DNA of 64,000 nucleotides from Emticicia aquatica (lineage in GTDB: Bacteria; Bacteroidota; Bacteroidia; Cytophagales; Spirosomataceae): contig NZ_CAKLPY010000001.1 of the NCBI RefSeq assembly GCF_923079645.1, positions 1,570,001 through 1,634,000 of the forward strand, in the 5' to 3' direction. The translations under genes and the position numbers were made by a program. How positions within the stretch are numbered: the first letter of the stretch is position 1; every line of letters begins with the position of its first letter. Under the pieces are notes generated by a model. It had not been told where the DNA came from and did no database searches. It saw only the letters and a list, made by a program, of their open reading frames with translations. Shown here piece by piece: positions 27,055-37,549 of the stretch.

Positions 27055-30000
27055 ATGAAATACAGAATTCTTTACATTTTCTTTTTTACTTGTATTCAAC
27101 TTGCATTGGCTCAAGAACAAAAACTTTCATTTGTAAGAATATCTACAAATGAAGGTTTATCGCAAAGCCATGTGAGTGCGATTTTAAAAGATAAAAAAGG
27201 CTTTATGTGGTTTGCAACAGAAGATGGTTTGAACAAATATGATGGATACCACTTCACAATTTATAAGCATTCACCAATTGTAGCAGCAAGCCTAAAAAAC
27301 AATTTTGTAAACGATATTTTAGAAGATAAAAATGGAGATATATTGGTAGCAACTTCGCGTGGATTAGACAAATTTATTAGAGATACAGATGGATTTTCAC
27401 ATTTTTCAGGCGAAATCAGTAAATTATTCATACGAGATATCTTTCAAGATAGCAAAAACCGAATTTGGCTCGGAACAACAACAGGATTATATTTAATTAA
27501 TCCGAAAACTGGCATATTTACTTCATTCAAACATCAAGAAAATAATCCTAATAGTTTAAGCCACGATTTGATTTTTCAGATAGGTGAAGATAAGTTTGGG
27601 AATCTTTGGATTGGCACAAAAAATGGCTTGAATAAATTTAACTATGAAAAAAAACAATTTACACATTTTTTCAATGACCCAAAAAATCCAAATAGTATTG
27701 GTTCAAATTGGGTTCGAGCCATTTATAAAGACATTAATCAAAAAATATGGATTGGCACTTCAGGTGGAGGCGTTTCGAAATACAATGAACAAAATAATTC
27801 ATTCACAACTTTTAAACACGATGCCAAAAATCTAAAAAGTCTAGGATATAACAATATTCTTTCTTTCTTAAATGATAATGACGGAAATTTATGGATTGGA
27901 ACAGAAAATGGTGGTATCAGTTTATTAGATAGCAAAAAAAATACATTTAAAACCATCGGTTTTGATATAAATGATAATAATAGTTTAAGCAACAATTCTG
28001 TTTATAGTTTATATTTAGATTATACTGGTAATATTTGGGTTGGAACATACTCTGGTGGCATTAATTTTTTACCGAAATTTGGCAAAAAATTTTCAATCTA
28101 TAAAGAGAATCAAAATAAAAATGGATTAAAATCAAGCAGTATTTTAGCAATAACAGGCGAATCTAGTGATAACATTTGGTTAGGAACTGATGGCGGCGGA
28201 TTAAATTATTTCAATCGAAAAAATAAAACTTTCTCCACCTTCAAAAAGCAAGCAAATAACAAAAATAGTATTAATTCTGACTATGTTTTGACTGTTACTG
28301 AGGTCGAAAAAGATATTTTAGCACTTGGATATTATTTAGGTGGTTTTGACTTATTCAACAAGAAAACAGGTAAATTCACACATTTTACACCTAATAATAA
28401 AGACACAAATAGTCTTTCTGCTTCGAGCGTTTTTACAATTTTGAAAAGTAAAGATTCCAACCTTTGGTTAGGAACTTGGACTGGTGGTTTAAGTTACTTT
28501 GATAGAAAAACTAATCGATTTACAACTTATTTGCACAATCCAGCAAATCCAAATAGTATCTGTGATAATTATGCAAAAGCATTATATGAGGATGAAAATG
28601 ATAATTTGTGGGTTGGCACTGAAAATGGTTTGGATTGTTTTAACAAAAAAACAAAGAAATTTTCTCATTTCGTAAGTAATCCTTCTGATAAAGAAAGTTT
28701 AAGTAATAATAATATTCAGACAATTGTTGATGCAGGAAATGGTTTTTTATGGATTGGGACAATGGATGGGTTGGATTTATTGAACACAAGAACCAAGAAA
28801 TTTACAACTATTACCGAAAATGATGGATTAGTCAACAATCTCATTCATAGTATTTTGAAGGACAAAAAAGGTAATCTTTGGATAAGTACCAATAAAGGGA
28901 TTTCAAAATACAATCCGATTACAAAGGTTTTTAGAAATTATGGACTTTCAGACGGTTTACAAGGAAACGAATTTAAACCTCGTGCAGCTTTTCAAACAAA
29001 AGATGGAGAAATGTTTTTTGGAGGGCCAAATGGATTAAATTCCTTTTATCCTGATAGTATTCAAGACAATACATTTATTCCGCCAGTTTTTATTACTGAT
29101 TTCCAAATTTTCAATCAATCTATTTTACCTGGTCAGAAAGATTCTCCTCTTGTAAAACCTATTGGTGAAACTAAAGAGATAATATTGAATGATAAACAAT
29201 CAGTTTTTTCATTTGAGTTTTCAGCATTGAACTATACTTTGCCTAATAAAAATAAATATGCCTACAAACTAGAAGGATTCGATGATGGTTGGAATTTTAT
29301 TTCTAGCAGAAGAACTGTAACTTATACAAACTTAGACGCAGGTGAATACATTTTCAGGGTAAAAGCTAGTAACAATGATGGTTTATGGAATGAAAAAGGG
29401 ACATCAATTATTCTCAAAGTTTTACCTCCTTTTTGGGAAACTTGGTGGTTTCGATTATTGGCATTGTCGGCTATCACGGGTTTAATTTACGGCTATTATC
29501 AATACCGTATAGGGTTGATTCATAAGCAGCGAATTAAACTTGAAAAACAAGTAGAATTGCGAACAAATCAGCTATATAAATCCACACAAGAAGAACTTAA
29601 GGCAAGAGAGGAAGCCGAGAATGCCAATCGTGCAAAAAGTATTTTTCTAGCTACAATGAGTCATGAAATTCGTACTCCTTTGAATGGAATTATCGGAATG
29701 ACCTCGTTATTAGAAGAAACCGACTTGGATGAAGAACAAAAAAACTATACCGATACGATTCAAGCTTGTGGTGAAGGATTATTGACAGTTATCAATGATA
29801 TTCTTGATTTTTCAAAAATTGAATCAGGGAAAATGGAATTGGAGGAGAAAAACTTTGATTTACGTAGTTGTATTGAAGAAACACTAGATGTTTTTGCTAC
29901 AAAAGTGGCTCAATTAAAGCTAGATTTACTATACCAAATAGATTGGGACGTACCGCTACATATTATTGGTGACCAATTACGTTTAAGACAAATTTTGTTA

Positions 30001-31194
30001 AACTTAATTGGTAATGCAATTAAATTTACTAAACAAGGTGAAATTTTCATTAAAGTATTTTTAGTAAAATATGATGATGAAAAGCATATCGAAATTGGTT
30101 TTAAGGTTAGAGATACAGGCATTGGAATACCTCAAACAAAGCTTGATAAGCTTTTCAAAGTCTTCTCGCAAGTAGATTCATCTACAAGTAGGCAATATGG
30201 TGGAACTGGTCTTGGGTTAGTAATCAGTGAAAAAATTGTAAAACTAATGGGTGGAAAAATAGATGTAGAAAGTGAAGAAGGAAAAGGTACAGTTTTCACT
30301 TTTACAATTAAAACCGCTGTTAGTAATGAGAAGTTTTCGCTTCCACCTTTCAATTTAGAGAGTTTAGAAAACAAAAAAATATTGGTTGTAGATGATAATA
30401 TCACCAATTTAAATATTTTAAAAGGGCAACTCGAACGCTGGAAAATGCAACCAACTTTAACAGATTCTCCAGAGGAAGCGATAAGTCTAATCAAAGAAAA
30501 TCACGATTTTTCGCTTGTTATTGCTGATATGCAATTTCCATACATGGATGGTTTGGAATTGGCTTTGACTATTAAAAAGATTGACTCAAATTTGCCAATT
30601 ATTTCACTAAGTTCTATTTCTGATACTTATTATAAAGAACATCCTGACTTATTCTGTTCGGTATTGACAAAACCTGTCAAACATCATACACTTTGCCGCA
30701 GTATTTACAATGAATTAGCACCAAAAATGTGGCCTATAGTTGTAGAAAAACAAGCAGAAAAAGAAATTCCTCACAAGCTCTCTGAAGACTTCGCAACCAA
30801 GTTTCCAATGGAAATATTGCTAGCAGAAGATAATGCTATGAACCAAAAATTTGCTTTAAAAGTACTAAGTAAATTAGGATTTTCAGCTGACTTGGCTGAA
30901 AATGGCTTAGAAGTTTTAGAGGCAATTTTGAAAAAAGAATACCAAGTTATTTTGATGGATGTTCAAATGCCAAAAATGGATGGCTTACAAACGACTGTTG
31001 AAATTCGTAAACAAAATATTCCACAACCAATCATTATTGCCATGACAGCAAATGCTTTACAAGAAAGCAAAATTGAGTGTCAAGAAGCAGGTATGGATGA
31101 TTATATTAGTAAACCGATACAGATGGATATATTTGTGAGTGTATTAGAAAAATGGGGTAAAGAAATCCAAAAGAGAATTGAAGTTTGGAGTTGA
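27055..31194 (+). CDS. Hybrid sensor histidine kinase with propeller sensor and two receiver domains
   Basis: From the ATG at 27055 (1379 residues), which gives a clean signal peptide ending in LALAQE; a GTG at 27001 is the alternative. The sensor has about 14 propeller repeats of the type (S/G)L..N.V..I..D..GN.WIGT..GGL..., enough for two seven-bladed propellers, then a Y_Y_Y domain and one membrane helix (about 793-815). Inside the cell come a coiled coil, HisKA with His870 in [11 protein letters not shown], and HATPase with DTGIGIP and GGTGLGL. A first receiver has Asp1161 in [12 protein letters not shown], and a second has Asp1302 in [12 protein letters not shown]. Unlike classical HTCS proteins there is no AraC-type HTH at the end. 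The signal is probably an extracellular or periplasmic polymer fragment (family knowledge). No response regulator lies beside it. Confidence 0.92.
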   Translation: MKYRILYIFFFTCIQLALAQEQKLSFVRISTNEGLSQSHVSAILKDKKGFMWFATEDGLNKYDGYHFTIYKHSPIVAASLKNNFVNDILEDKNGDILVATSRGLDKFIRDTDGFSHFSGEISKLFIRDIFQDSKNRIWLGTTTGLYLINPKTGIFTSFKHQENNPNSLSHDLIFQIGEDKFGNLWIGTKNGLNKFNYEKKQFTHFFNDPKNPNSIGSNWVRAIYKDINQKIWIGTSGGGVSKYNEQNNSFTTFKHDAKNLKSLGYNNILSFLNDNDGNLWIGTENGGISLLDSKKNTFKTIGFDINDNNSLSNNSVYSLYLDYTGNIWVGTYSGGINFLPKFGKKFSIYKENQNKNGLKSSSILAITGESSDNIWLGTDGGGLNYFNRKNKTFSTFKKQANNKNSINSDYVLTVTEVEKDILALGYYLGGFDLFNKKTGKFTHFTPNNKDTNSLSASSVFTILKSKDSNLWLGTWTGGLSYFDRKTNRFTTYLHNPANPNSICDNYAKALYEDENDNLWVGTENGLDCFNKKTKKFSHFVSNPSDKESLSNNNIQTIVDAGNGFLWIGTMDGLDLLNTRTKKFTTITENDGLVNNLIHSILKDKKGNLWISTNKGISKYNPITKVFRNYGLSDGLQGNEFKPRAAFQTKDGEMFFGGPNGLNSFYPDSIQDNTFIPPVFITDFQIFNQSILPGQKDSPLVKPIGETKEIILNDKQSVFSFEFSALNYTLPNKNKYAYKLEGFDDGWNFISSRRTVTYTNLDAGEYIFRVKASNNDGLWNEKGTSIILKVLPPFWETWWFRLLALSAITGLIYGYYQYRIGLIHKQRIKLEKQVELRTNQLYKSTQEELKAREEAENANRAKSIFLATMSHEIRTPLNGIIGMTSLLEETDLDEEQKNYTDTIQACGEGLLTVINDILDFSKIESGKMELEEKNFDLRSCIEETLDVFATKVAQLKLDLLYQIDWDVPLHIIGDQLRLRQILLNLIGNAIKFTKQGEIFIKVFLVKYDDEKHIEIGFKVRDTGIGIPQTKLDKLFKVFSQVDSSTSRQYGGTGLGLVISEKIVKLMGGKIDVESEEGKGTVFTFTIKTAVSNEKFSLPPFNLESLENKKILVVDDNITNLNILKGQLERWKMQPTLTDSPEEAISLIKENHDFSLVIADMQFPYMDGLELALTIKKIDSNLPIISLSSISDTYYKEHPDLFCSVLTKPVKHHTLCRSIYNELAPKMWPIVVEKQAEKEIPHKLSEDFATKFPMEILLAEDNAMNQKFALKVLSKLGFSADLAENGLEVLEAILKKEYQVILMDVQMPKMDGLQTTVEIRKQNIPQPIIIAMTANALQESKIECQEAGMDDYISKPIQMDIFVSVLEKWGKEIQKRIEVWS

Positions 31195-31217
31195 TTAAAT
31201 GTTATATTTTGAATAAA

Positions 31218-31255
31218 GAAAGCGTCTGATTGTTATAATCAGACGCTTTCTTTTT
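31218..31255. terminator. Bidirectional terminator between hybrid kinase and amidohydrolase genes
   Basis: GAAAGCGTCTGATT and AATCAGACGCTTTC pair perfectly over 14 bases around GTTAT, with T-rich stretches on both sides. Confidence 0.92.
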
Positions 31256-31271
31256 AGCAATCTCAAAATTT

Positions 31272-32558
31272 TTATTTTAATTTTTTAAATACTACCCCTT
31301 CTTTCATCACGAAAGTAAGTTTCTTTTCTAAAACTGTAATATCGTCTTGAGGGTCGCCATCAACTGCAATAATATCAGCAAATTTACCGACCGAAATTGA
31401 ACCAATTTTATCTTTTGCCCCAATTAAATCTGCTGCATTTATTGTAGCCGATTGCAAAGCTTGAATAGGAGTTTGTCCATATTTTACCATATAATAAAAC
31501 TGTTTGGCGTTATCTCCGTGTGGATAAACACCCGCATCAGTTCCAAACGCAATTTTCACCCCTGCTTTCACTGCTTTTTGGAAATTTTCACGCTGAGTAC
31601 GGCCAGCTAATTTTTCCTTTTCAATAATTTTTTGAGGAAAACCTAATTTTGAATATTCAGCCAAAATAAAATCGTCATTATAAATATCGGCTACTAAATA
31701 AGTACCTTTTCTTTTCATCAGCTCAATCCCTTCATCATCAATAAAACTCCCATGTTCAATTGAAGCGACACCAGCTTTTACAGCTCTTTTTATTCCTTCT
31801 GCACCGTGAGCATGTGCAGCAACTTTTTTACCCCACATTTTTGCTTCATCAACCATTGCATCCATTTCTTCTTGAGAATATTGTGGCCCACCTACAGTTT
31901 CTTCTTCAGTTAAAACGCCAGCAGTTGCTCCAAATTTTATCAAATCAGCACCATATTTTATATTCATTCTCACTTTTTTTCTAATTTCGTCTACCCCATC
32001 GGCAATAGTAGAAACTTGCTGAATATGAACGTTTGGAGAAAAACCAGATAAATCTCCATGACTGCCAGTTGCACCAATAAATGGACCTGAAACATACAAA
32101 CGAGGCCCAATTACCTTACCTACATCTATGGCTCTTTTGAGAGCAACATCAATATAGTCATTTGCTCCAACATCTCTACATGTAGTAAAACCAGCTTCCA
32201 ATGTACGTTTTGTATAAATATGAGCTGAAATGGCAACATCTATGGAAGATTTACGAAACAAATCTTCCATGTAATTTTCTGGTTGTCCAGTAATATGTGT
32301 GTGACAATCTATTAAACCAGGTAAAACGGTCTGATTACTTAAATCTATTATTTGAGCATTGGCAGGAATTTTCAGGTTGTTTCCTATTTCTGAAATCAAA
32401 TTACTTTTGATGATTATCGTCTGATTTTGAAGAAAAACACCTTTTTCACTGTCAAACAGTTTTCCAGCTTTTATGGCAATAACAGTTTCTTGAGCATTTA
32501 TTTGAAAGCCAAACAAACAAAGAATCAGTACAATTGTACTCTTTTTTAGGTTTTTCAT
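31272..32558 (-). CDS. Secreted amidohydrolase (imidazolonepropionase/Xaa-Pro dipeptidase-like)
   Basis: This 428-residue metal-dependent hydrolase has a signal peptide (ends INAQ, cut before about residue 24), so it acts in the periplasm or outside. The metal site is complete: His86-x-His88 in GLIDCHTHITG, a carboxylated-Lys candidate in YGADLIKFGATAGV, His residues in AAHAHGAEGIKRA and ASIEHGSF, and the catalytic Asp in AFGTDAGVYPHG. Relatives cleave dipeptides or cyclic amides; the substrate cannot be fixed. It lies 17 bp after hisD on the same strand and may be read through from the histidine genes, although function suggests no link. Confidence 0.9.
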   Translation of the reverse strand: MKNLKKSTIVLILCLFGFQINAQETVIAIKAGKLFDSEKGVFLQNQTIIIKSNLISEIGNNLKIPANAQIIDLSNQTVLPGLIDCHTHITGQPENYMEDLFRKSSIDVAISAHIYTKRTLEAGFTTCRDVGANDYIDVALKRAIDVGKVIGPRLYVSGPFIGATGSHGDLSGFSPNVHIQQVSTIADGVDEIRKKVRMNIKYGADLIKFGATAGVLTEEETVGGPQYSQEEMDAMVDEAKMWGKKVAAHAHGAEGIKRAVKAGVASIEHGSFIDDEGIELMKRKGTYLVADIYNDDFILAEYSKLGFPQKIIEKEKLAGRTQRENFQKAVKAGVKIAFGTDAGVYPHGDNAKQFYYMVKYGQTPIQALQSATINAADLIGAKDKIGSISVGKFADIIAVDGDPQDDITVLEKKLTFVMKEGVVFKKLK

Positions 32559-32575
32559 ATTTGTTGATATAAATG

Positions 32576-33850
32576 TTATAAACTAATCAAACTTTCCATT
32601 CTTAAAGAAACCGCTCGTTTGTGTGCTTCTAATGATTCGGCTTCTGCCATTAGTTCAACCGTTTTTCCAATATTTAAAATACCTTCTTTCGATATTTCTT
32701 GAAAAGTGATTTTCTTCACAAAGCTATCCAACGAAACACCGCTGTAAGCCCTTGCATATCCATTCGTTGGTAAAGTATGGTTTGTACCCGAAGCATAATC
32801 GCCACAAGATTCGGGTGTATAATTTCCTAAAAAAATTGAACCTGCATTAATAATTTGTTCACCAACTTCATTGAAATTATCAACTGCTAAAATCAAATGT
32901 TCGGGAGCATATTCATTGAGCATATCAATACAATCCTGTTGATTTTCCAGCAAAATAATTTTTGAGTTTTCAATCGCTTTTGATGCCAATTCTTTTCTTG
33001 GAAGTCTATTTAACTGTCCAGAAACGGCTAGATTTACGGCCGAAATAAACTTTTTGCTCGTTGAAACAAGTAAAACTTGACTATCAGCACCGTGTTCGGC
33101 TTGAGAAAGCAAATCAGAAGCTACAAACGAAGGAATGGCAGAATCATCAGCCATAACTGCAACTTCCGAAGGACCAGCAGGCATGTCAATGGCTACACCA
33201 TCCTTACTTAATAGCTGTTTGGCAGCTGTAACAAATTGATTTCCTGGCCCAAAAATTTTATATACTTGTGGAATTGTCTCCGTTCCATAAGCCATCGCAG
33301 CGATAGCTTGAGCCCCGCCTACACGAAAAACTTGTGTAATACCAACTAATTTTGCTGCATAATAAATAGCAGGATGATTACTCGGTGAACATAAAATGCG
33401 TTCTTGACATGCTGCAATTTGGGCAGGAATCCCTAACATTAGTACTGTTGAAAAAAGAGGAGCGGTTCCACCAGGAATATAAAACCCAACTTTTTGAATA
33501 CCAACGCTTTTACGCCAACATTTAACACCTGTCATTGTTTCAATTACTTCAGGAGTTTGTTTTTGGGCTTCATGAAAAGTAAAAATATTTTTGTAAGCTT
33601 GTTGGATGGCCGTTTTCAATTCTTCGCTTAACTGATTTTCGGCATCATCAATTTCAGCTTGTGAAACCTTGAAATCATTGATTTCAATTTTATCAAACTT
33701 TAATGCAAATTCTTTCAAAGCTGCATCGCCTTCAAGTTTCACTTTCTGTAAAATTGGTAATACTTTTTGCTCAATTACAGCCATTTCTTGCACAGGCCGA
33801 GCTAGCAACTGTTTCCATTCTGAGCGTTGCGGAAAAGATATAATATTCAT
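32576..33850 (-). CDS. hisD: Histidinol dehydrogenase
   Basis: HisD oxidises histidinol to histidine in two NAD-dependent steps, the end of histidine synthesis. It has 424 residues. Seen motifs are IPGGTAPLFSTVLMLGIPA, GGAQAIAAMAYGT, FGPGNQFVTAAK, DMPAGPSEVAVMAD, the catalytic Glu-His pair in NEYAPEHLIL, and SCGDYASGTNHTLPT. It follows hisG by 75 bp on the same strand. The other his genes (hisC, hisB, hisHAFI) are not in the window, so the next gene downstream in the unit, an amidohydrolase, breaks the usual hisGDCB order. Confidence 0.97.
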   Translation of the reverse strand: MNIISFPQRSEWKQLLARPVQEMAVIEQKVLPILQKVKLEGDAALKEFALKFDKIEINDFKVSQAEIDDAENQLSEELKTAIQQAYKNIFTFHEAQKQTPEVIETMTGVKCWRKSVGIQKVGFYIPGGTAPLFSTVLMLGIPAQIAACQERILCSPSNHPAIYYAAKLVGITQVFRVGGAQAIAAMAYGTETIPQVYKIFGPGNQFVTAAKQLLSKDGVAIDMPAGPSEVAVMADDSAIPSFVASDLLSQAEHGADSQVLLVSTSKKFISAVNLAVSGQLNRLPRKELASKAIENSKIILLENQQDCIDMLNEYAPEHLILAVDNFNEVGEQIINAGSIFLGNYTPESCGDYASGTNHTLPTNGYARAYSGVSLDSFVKKITFQEISKEGILNIGKTVELMAEAESLEAHKRAVSLRMESLISL

Positions 33851-33925
33851 TTAGTATATAATATGCGATTCAAGGATGTCATTAAAAATAAATCATAATC
33901 ACATTTGACTCCTCAATAAGTAAAA

Positions 33926-34795
33926 TCAGTAAATCATTTTTTCAATCGGAATTACCAAAATACCTTCTGCTCCAGCCGAACGAATAGCCTCGATATTTTC
34001 CCAAAATTGATTTTCTTCTAGAACAGAATGAATTGAACTCCAACCTTCCATTGCTAACGGTACAATTGTTGGGCTTTTCATTCCTGGAATCATATTGATA
34101 ATATCTTCTAACTTATCATTGGGAGCATTCAACAAAATATATTTGTAATTCTGAGCTGTTTGAACAGCCTTTATTCTGAATAACAATTTGTTGAGGGTAT
34201 CATGTTTAGCTTTTGATAGTTTTTTATTTGCAATCAAAATGGCTTCCGAACGAAAAATCACTTCAACTTCTTTTAAACCATTACTCAAAAGCGTACTTCC
34301 TGAACTCACAATATCGCAAACGCCCTCTGCAAGGCCTATACTCGGAGCGATCTCAACCGAGCCACTAATTTCATGAATATCAGCTTTGACATTTTGTTCT
34401 TTCAAAAAATTACTCAAAATTCGAGGATAAGAAGTGGCTATACTTTTTCCTTGAAAGTCATCAATTCCTTTGTATTCAACACCACGAGGAACTGCAATTG
34501 ATAATCTACATTTTGAAAAACCTAAACGATAAGTTGTTTCAGCTTTGCGGTTAGATTCAATAAATACATTTTCTCCAACAATACCGATGTCTGCAACGCC
34601 ATCTTCAACGTAACCAGGAATATCGTCATCTCTTAAAAAAAGAAATTCTGCTGGAAAATTGGATGAAGATGTTTTAAGTTTTCCAGTGCCACTTTCAAAC
34701 TTTATTCCACATTCTTTAAATAATCTAAACGAATCCTCACTTAATCTGCCTGATTTTTGGAGGGCAATTCTCAATATTGAATCTGTATTTGGCAT
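33926..34795 (-). CDS. hisG: ATP phosphoribosyltransferase, long form
   Basis: HisG catalyses the first, feedback-inhibited step of histidine synthesis. It has 289 residues from the ATG at 34795 (LRIALQKSGRLSEDS). A frame-extending ATG at 34822 would lie at or before the predicted transcription start, so I reject it. Motifs are RDDDIPGYVEDGVADIGIVG, the phosphate loop DIVSSGSTLLSNGLKEV, and a C-terminal PII-like regulatory domain of about 70 residues (PNDKLEDIINMIPGMKSPT), which marks the long hexameric form that needs no HisZ. A perfect promoter stands upstream. Confidence 0.96.
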   Translation of the reverse strand: MPNTDSILRIALQKSGRLSEDSFRLFKECGIKFESGTGKLKTSSSNFPAEFLFLRDDDIPGYVEDGVADIGIVGENVFIESNRKAETTYRLGFSKCRLSIAVPRGVEYKGIDDFQGKSIATSYPRILSNFLKEQNVKADIHEISGSVEIAPSIGLAEGVCDIVSSGSTLLSNGLKEVEVIFRSEAILIANKKLSKAKHDTLNKLLFRIKAVQTAQNYKYILLNAPNDKLEDIINMIPGMKSPTIVPLAMEGWSSIHSVLEENQFWENIEAIRSAGAEGILVIPIEKMIY

Positions 34796-34827
34796 TTGAT
34801 AAATTAATATTTCTTTGGTCAAAGTAC

Positions 34828-34859
34828 AAAATTAGCTTAATCATCGGTCAATGACAAAA
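34828..34859 (-). promoter_or_regulatory. Bacteroidota-type promoter for hisG
   Basis: Read on the minus strand: TTTG (34859-34856), 20 bases, TAATTTTG (34835-34828). The predicted start is near 34821, about 26 bases before the chosen ATG. Confidence 0.8.
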
Positions 34860-34905
34860 TAATGTTTCTTTTAAGTTCATTGTTTCTTATTTATTGTAAA
34901 AAAAA

Positions 34906-34929
34906 AACTTTCAAAAAACTTTGAAAGTT
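34906..34929. repeat. Perfect 10-bp inverted repeat upstream of the small ORF
   Basis: AACTTTCAAA and TTTGAAAGTT around AAAC. It could be an operator or hairpin; there is no T-run on the plus strand. Confidence 0.6.
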
Positions 34930-34994
34930 GAAAGTTTATCTTATAAATTTACAATAAATATTTCTTTTCCTATAATCTATAAAGTGCTTAAAAA

Positions 34995-35114
34995 ATGAAA
35001 AACTCTATTTTAATGGGTTCGTCTAATAGGCGTGCAGTTTTATCTCATAAAACTAAAAAACTTATCTCCTTTATTATTTTGGCAAGCATCTGTTTAATGG
35101 CAATTTTCAATTAG
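34995..35114 (+). CDS. Candidate small single-helix membrane protein (39 residues)
   Basis: This short frame has an ATG at 34995 and TAG at 35112-35114. The protein has a basic, Ser-rich N-terminal half (MKNSILMGSSNRRAVLSHKT, then Lys-Lys) followed by one hydrophobic helix (LISFIILASICLMAIF). This fits a tail-anchored or single-span small membrane protein with a positive-inside N-terminus. A long terminator hairpin starts ten bases after the stop, and another hairpin lies upstream, so the unit looks self-contained in a 750-base gap between hisG and the PD40-OmpA gene. I do not recognise a family. Coding status is an inference from position and composition. Confidence 0.5.
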   Translation: MKNSILMGSSNRRAVLSHKTKKLISFIILASICLMAIFN

Positions 35115-35123
35115 CCATTATCC

Positions 35124-35170
35124 AAACATCTACATTAAAAATATCATATTTTTTTAATGTAGATGTTTTT
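35124..35170 (+). terminator. Terminator after the 39-codon ORF
   Basis: AAACATCTACATTAAAA and TTTTAATGTAGATGTTT pair over 17 bases (35124-35140 with 35152-35168) and end in a T-run. Confidence 0.85.
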
Positions 35171-35174
35171 CATC

Positions 35175-35573
35175 ATTTCGAGGATAACTTTTAGTCCAAA
35201 ATATTTAATGATTGACATTTACTTTTTTCATTATTACCCAATGATTAATAGGTAAATATATTCTTCGTATTGATTATCATTCAGTCATTAATTAGTGAAT
35301 TACTTTTATATTCTTGAGGTTTTATTGTTTTTTTCTGGGAATTTAGAAAATTTCTACAATTAAAACTTCACACAAATACTTCATTTTTTGCAAATATTAG
35401 CCATTAAAAGCGTATAATTTTAAAAATAAAGTGAAAAATAGTTATGTTTTCAGAAGTGGTGCTACCGTTGAATAACTTTTTGGCACAAATTTTGAAACAA
35501 AGAAATCAGTGCTAAAAACACTGCTAATCTTTGAGTGAATATAAACTAAGAGTGAAATAAAAGTAATCCAAAA
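35175..35573 (+). other. Intergenic region upstream of the PD40-OmpA gene
   Basis: About 400 AT-rich bases. I see no credible frame, RNA or consensus promoter; TAATCTTTG at about 35524 is one base off the -7 spacing. Confidence 0.3.
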
Positions 35574-37451
35574 ATGACTAAAAAAATTACCAAGATTATG
35601 CTCTTATCAGCATCAATCGCTTACTTTGGTTTGGGTGAAGCAACTGGACAAAGTAATTTAAAATCCATCGGAACGCCAATAAATACAAGAGAGTTTCGAG
35701 AACATGCCTTTTCAATTAGTGGTGACGGAAAGACATTTATTTTTGTACAAGATCGCCCAGATGGTACAAAAGTTTTTTTAAGTACAAGGGTCGATAAAAA
35801 TTCGCCGTGGCAAATACCTCAACTTATCAGAACAATTTCAGATAAAGTTCAAAAAGGAAAAATCATTGGTACAAGTCTGACTTACGATGGTAGTGAATTA
35901 TATTTCGATGCAATATTTCCGAGTGGATTTGGTGACAGAGATATTTTTTACGCGAAACGAATTGGTGCAGAATGGGGAGAACCAATCAATGTAGGCGAAC
36001 CCCTCAATACAGCCTTATTTGAAGGAAGCCCAAGTATTTCTCAAGATGGAAAAATGCTATTTTTTATTCGAGAAAAATTTGAAAAATATAAAGGAACTGA
36101 GCCTTGTTACACCATTTGGGTTGCTAATAAAACCGATGAAGGCAGTTGGACAAATTTTGAAAAAATGGGTGAGCCTGTCAATTCAGAATGCGAAAAAGCA
36201 GTTACATTAATGCCTGACAGCAGAACATTAATTTTTAGTTCGATTAGAGGTGGTGGTGCAGGCGGTTTTGATTTGTACCAAACTGAACTTCAAGAAGATG
36301 GTAGTTGGACTTTCCCAAGAGATTTAGATTTTTTGAATACACCTAATCATGAAGATTATTCGGCTATTACTGGTAATTCAGAAGAGATTTTTGTTGAAAT
36401 AAAAGGCGATATTTATTCTGCTCCGCTACCTAATAAATTTAGAGGTGCACGACAAGTTCCAGTAAATGTTATGATAATTGATGCAATGACCAAAAAACCA
36501 ATTGATGCATCGGTATTTGTAGCAATGAATAGTAGAAATTCGGCTTCATTTAATGCAAAAAATGGCGTTTCATTGATGCAATTGAAGGCAGGAAATAATT
36601 ATACGCTCGCTTGCGAAGCTCCAGGTTATTTGCCAGCCAATCAAGTGCAAGTGAGCCTTGAAAATGTGACTGGTTCTGAAACCATAAATAATACAATTGA
36701 AATGATGCCTAAAAACATTGCTTATACAATCAAAGTTTTGGGTGCTGATAACAATACTATTAATAATGCAAAAATCAGAATATTTGATTTGAGCAACAAC
36801 CAAATTGTTCCTATTGACCTAAATAATAATGCAAGAGTTGTTTTTGGGAATCTTTACGGTCTAACGGTTTCGAGCGGAAATGCTGATTTTACAGGAAATT
36901 GGATTCCAGAAACCAATGATGCAGCTGATAAATTTATAAAAACAATCAAGCTTGTAACAAAAACAGTTGCTACAAATACAAGTACACCTGTTATTTCAAA
37001 TGTAAAAGTTGATAAGTCAGAAAACCCTTACGTAAATGCTCCAGAGGTGGATATGACAAAACCAACTGAAACATTCAAGCTCAAAAGTGACCCAAATATT
37101 ACTTTTGAAACCAAGAAAATTTACACACTAAATGATGTGTATTTCGATAGAAATTCGGTAATAGTTAAATCCGAATATTACATTGACATCAATCGTTTGA
37201 TTGAGTTAATGACCCTCAATCCAAAACTGAATGTTCAGTTGTCGGGTTACTCAGATAGTTTCGGAGACGTAGCTATCAATCAAAAAATCTCTTTACGTCG
37301 AGCAAGGTCATGTGCTGATTATTTGAAACGTGCGGGAATAGAACCTAACCGATTATTGGTTAAAGGACTCGGCGAAAGAGAAATTGTGTTAGACTCTAAA
37401 GGCAAAGAAGATACTTCCAAAAGTCGAAGGGTAAGATTCATCGTGTATTAA
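35574..37451 (+). CDS. Outer-membrane protein with PD40 repeats and C-terminal OmpA domain
   Basis: The protein has 625 residues with a signal peptide (cut near GEATGQS). Residues about 40-290 carry four to five WD40-like PD40 beta-propeller units (AFSISGDGKTFIFVQ, SISQDGKMLFFIRE, TLMPDSRTLIFSS). A CarboxypepD_reg-like beta-sandwich (about 293-385) follows. The last about 115 residues are an OmpA peptidoglycan-binding domain with YFDRNSVIVKSEYY and LSGYSDSFGDVAINQKISLRRA, holding the conserved Asp and Arg. It should bridge the outer membrane or a surface complex to peptidoglycan. This domain order resembles PorE, a type IX secretion component, but PorE normally has TPR units, which I do not see here. 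It is a single-gene unit with a terminator. Confidence 0.85.
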   Translation: MTKKITKIMLLSASIAYFGLGEATGQSNLKSIGTPINTREFREHAFSISGDGKTFIFVQDRPDGTKVFLSTRVDKNSPWQIPQLIRTISDKVQKGKIIGTSLTYDGSELYFDAIFPSGFGDRDIFYAKRIGAEWGEPINVGEPLNTALFEGSPSISQDGKMLFFIREKFEKYKGTEPCYTIWVANKTDEGSWTNFEKMGEPVNSECEKAVTLMPDSRTLIFSSIRGGGAGGFDLYQTELQEDGSWTFPRDLDFLNTPNHEDYSAITGNSEEIFVEIKGDIYSAPLPNKFRGARQVPVNVMIIDAMTKKPIDASVFVAMNSRNSASFNAKNGVSLMQLKAGNNYTLACEAPGYLPANQVQVSLENVTGSETINNTIEMMPKNIAYTIKVLGADNNTINNAKIRIFDLSNNQIVPIDLNNNARVVFGNLYGLTVSSGNADFTGNWIPETNDAADKFIKTIKLVTKTVATNTSTPVISNVKVDKSENPYVNAPEVDMTKPTETFKLKSDPNITFETKKIYTLNDVYFDRNSVIVKSEYYIDINRLIELMTLNPKLNVQLSGYSDSFGDVAINQKISLRRARSCADYLKRAGIEPNRLLVKGLGEREIVLDSKGKEDTSKSRRVRFIVY

Positions 37452-37457
37452 GACTTT

Positions 37458-37490
37458 AAAAAACGTCACAATTGTGGCGTTTTTTTTTTG
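37458..37490 (+). terminator. Rho-independent terminator after the PD40-OmpA gene
   Basis: AACGTCAC/GTGGCGTT with one G-U around AATT, flanked by A-run and T-run. Confidence 0.9.
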
Positions 37491-37523
37491 CTTTTTAAAG
37501 TAGGTTATTTCTTCTTTCTCCCC

Positions 37524-37531
37524 TATTTTTG
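37524..37531 (+). promoter_or_regulatory. -7 box of the duplicated secreted protein gene
   Basis: TATTTTTG fits TAnnTTTG. It covers the TTG at 37529 that would begin the longest frame, so that TTG should not be the start. Confidence 0.55.
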
Positions 37532-37549
37532 AAGAAAACAATCACCCAA

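Noticed and set aside
30132..30494. 120-codon minus-strand frame
   Set aside because: Antisense to the ATPase and receiver part of the hybrid kinase, whose motifs are clear.
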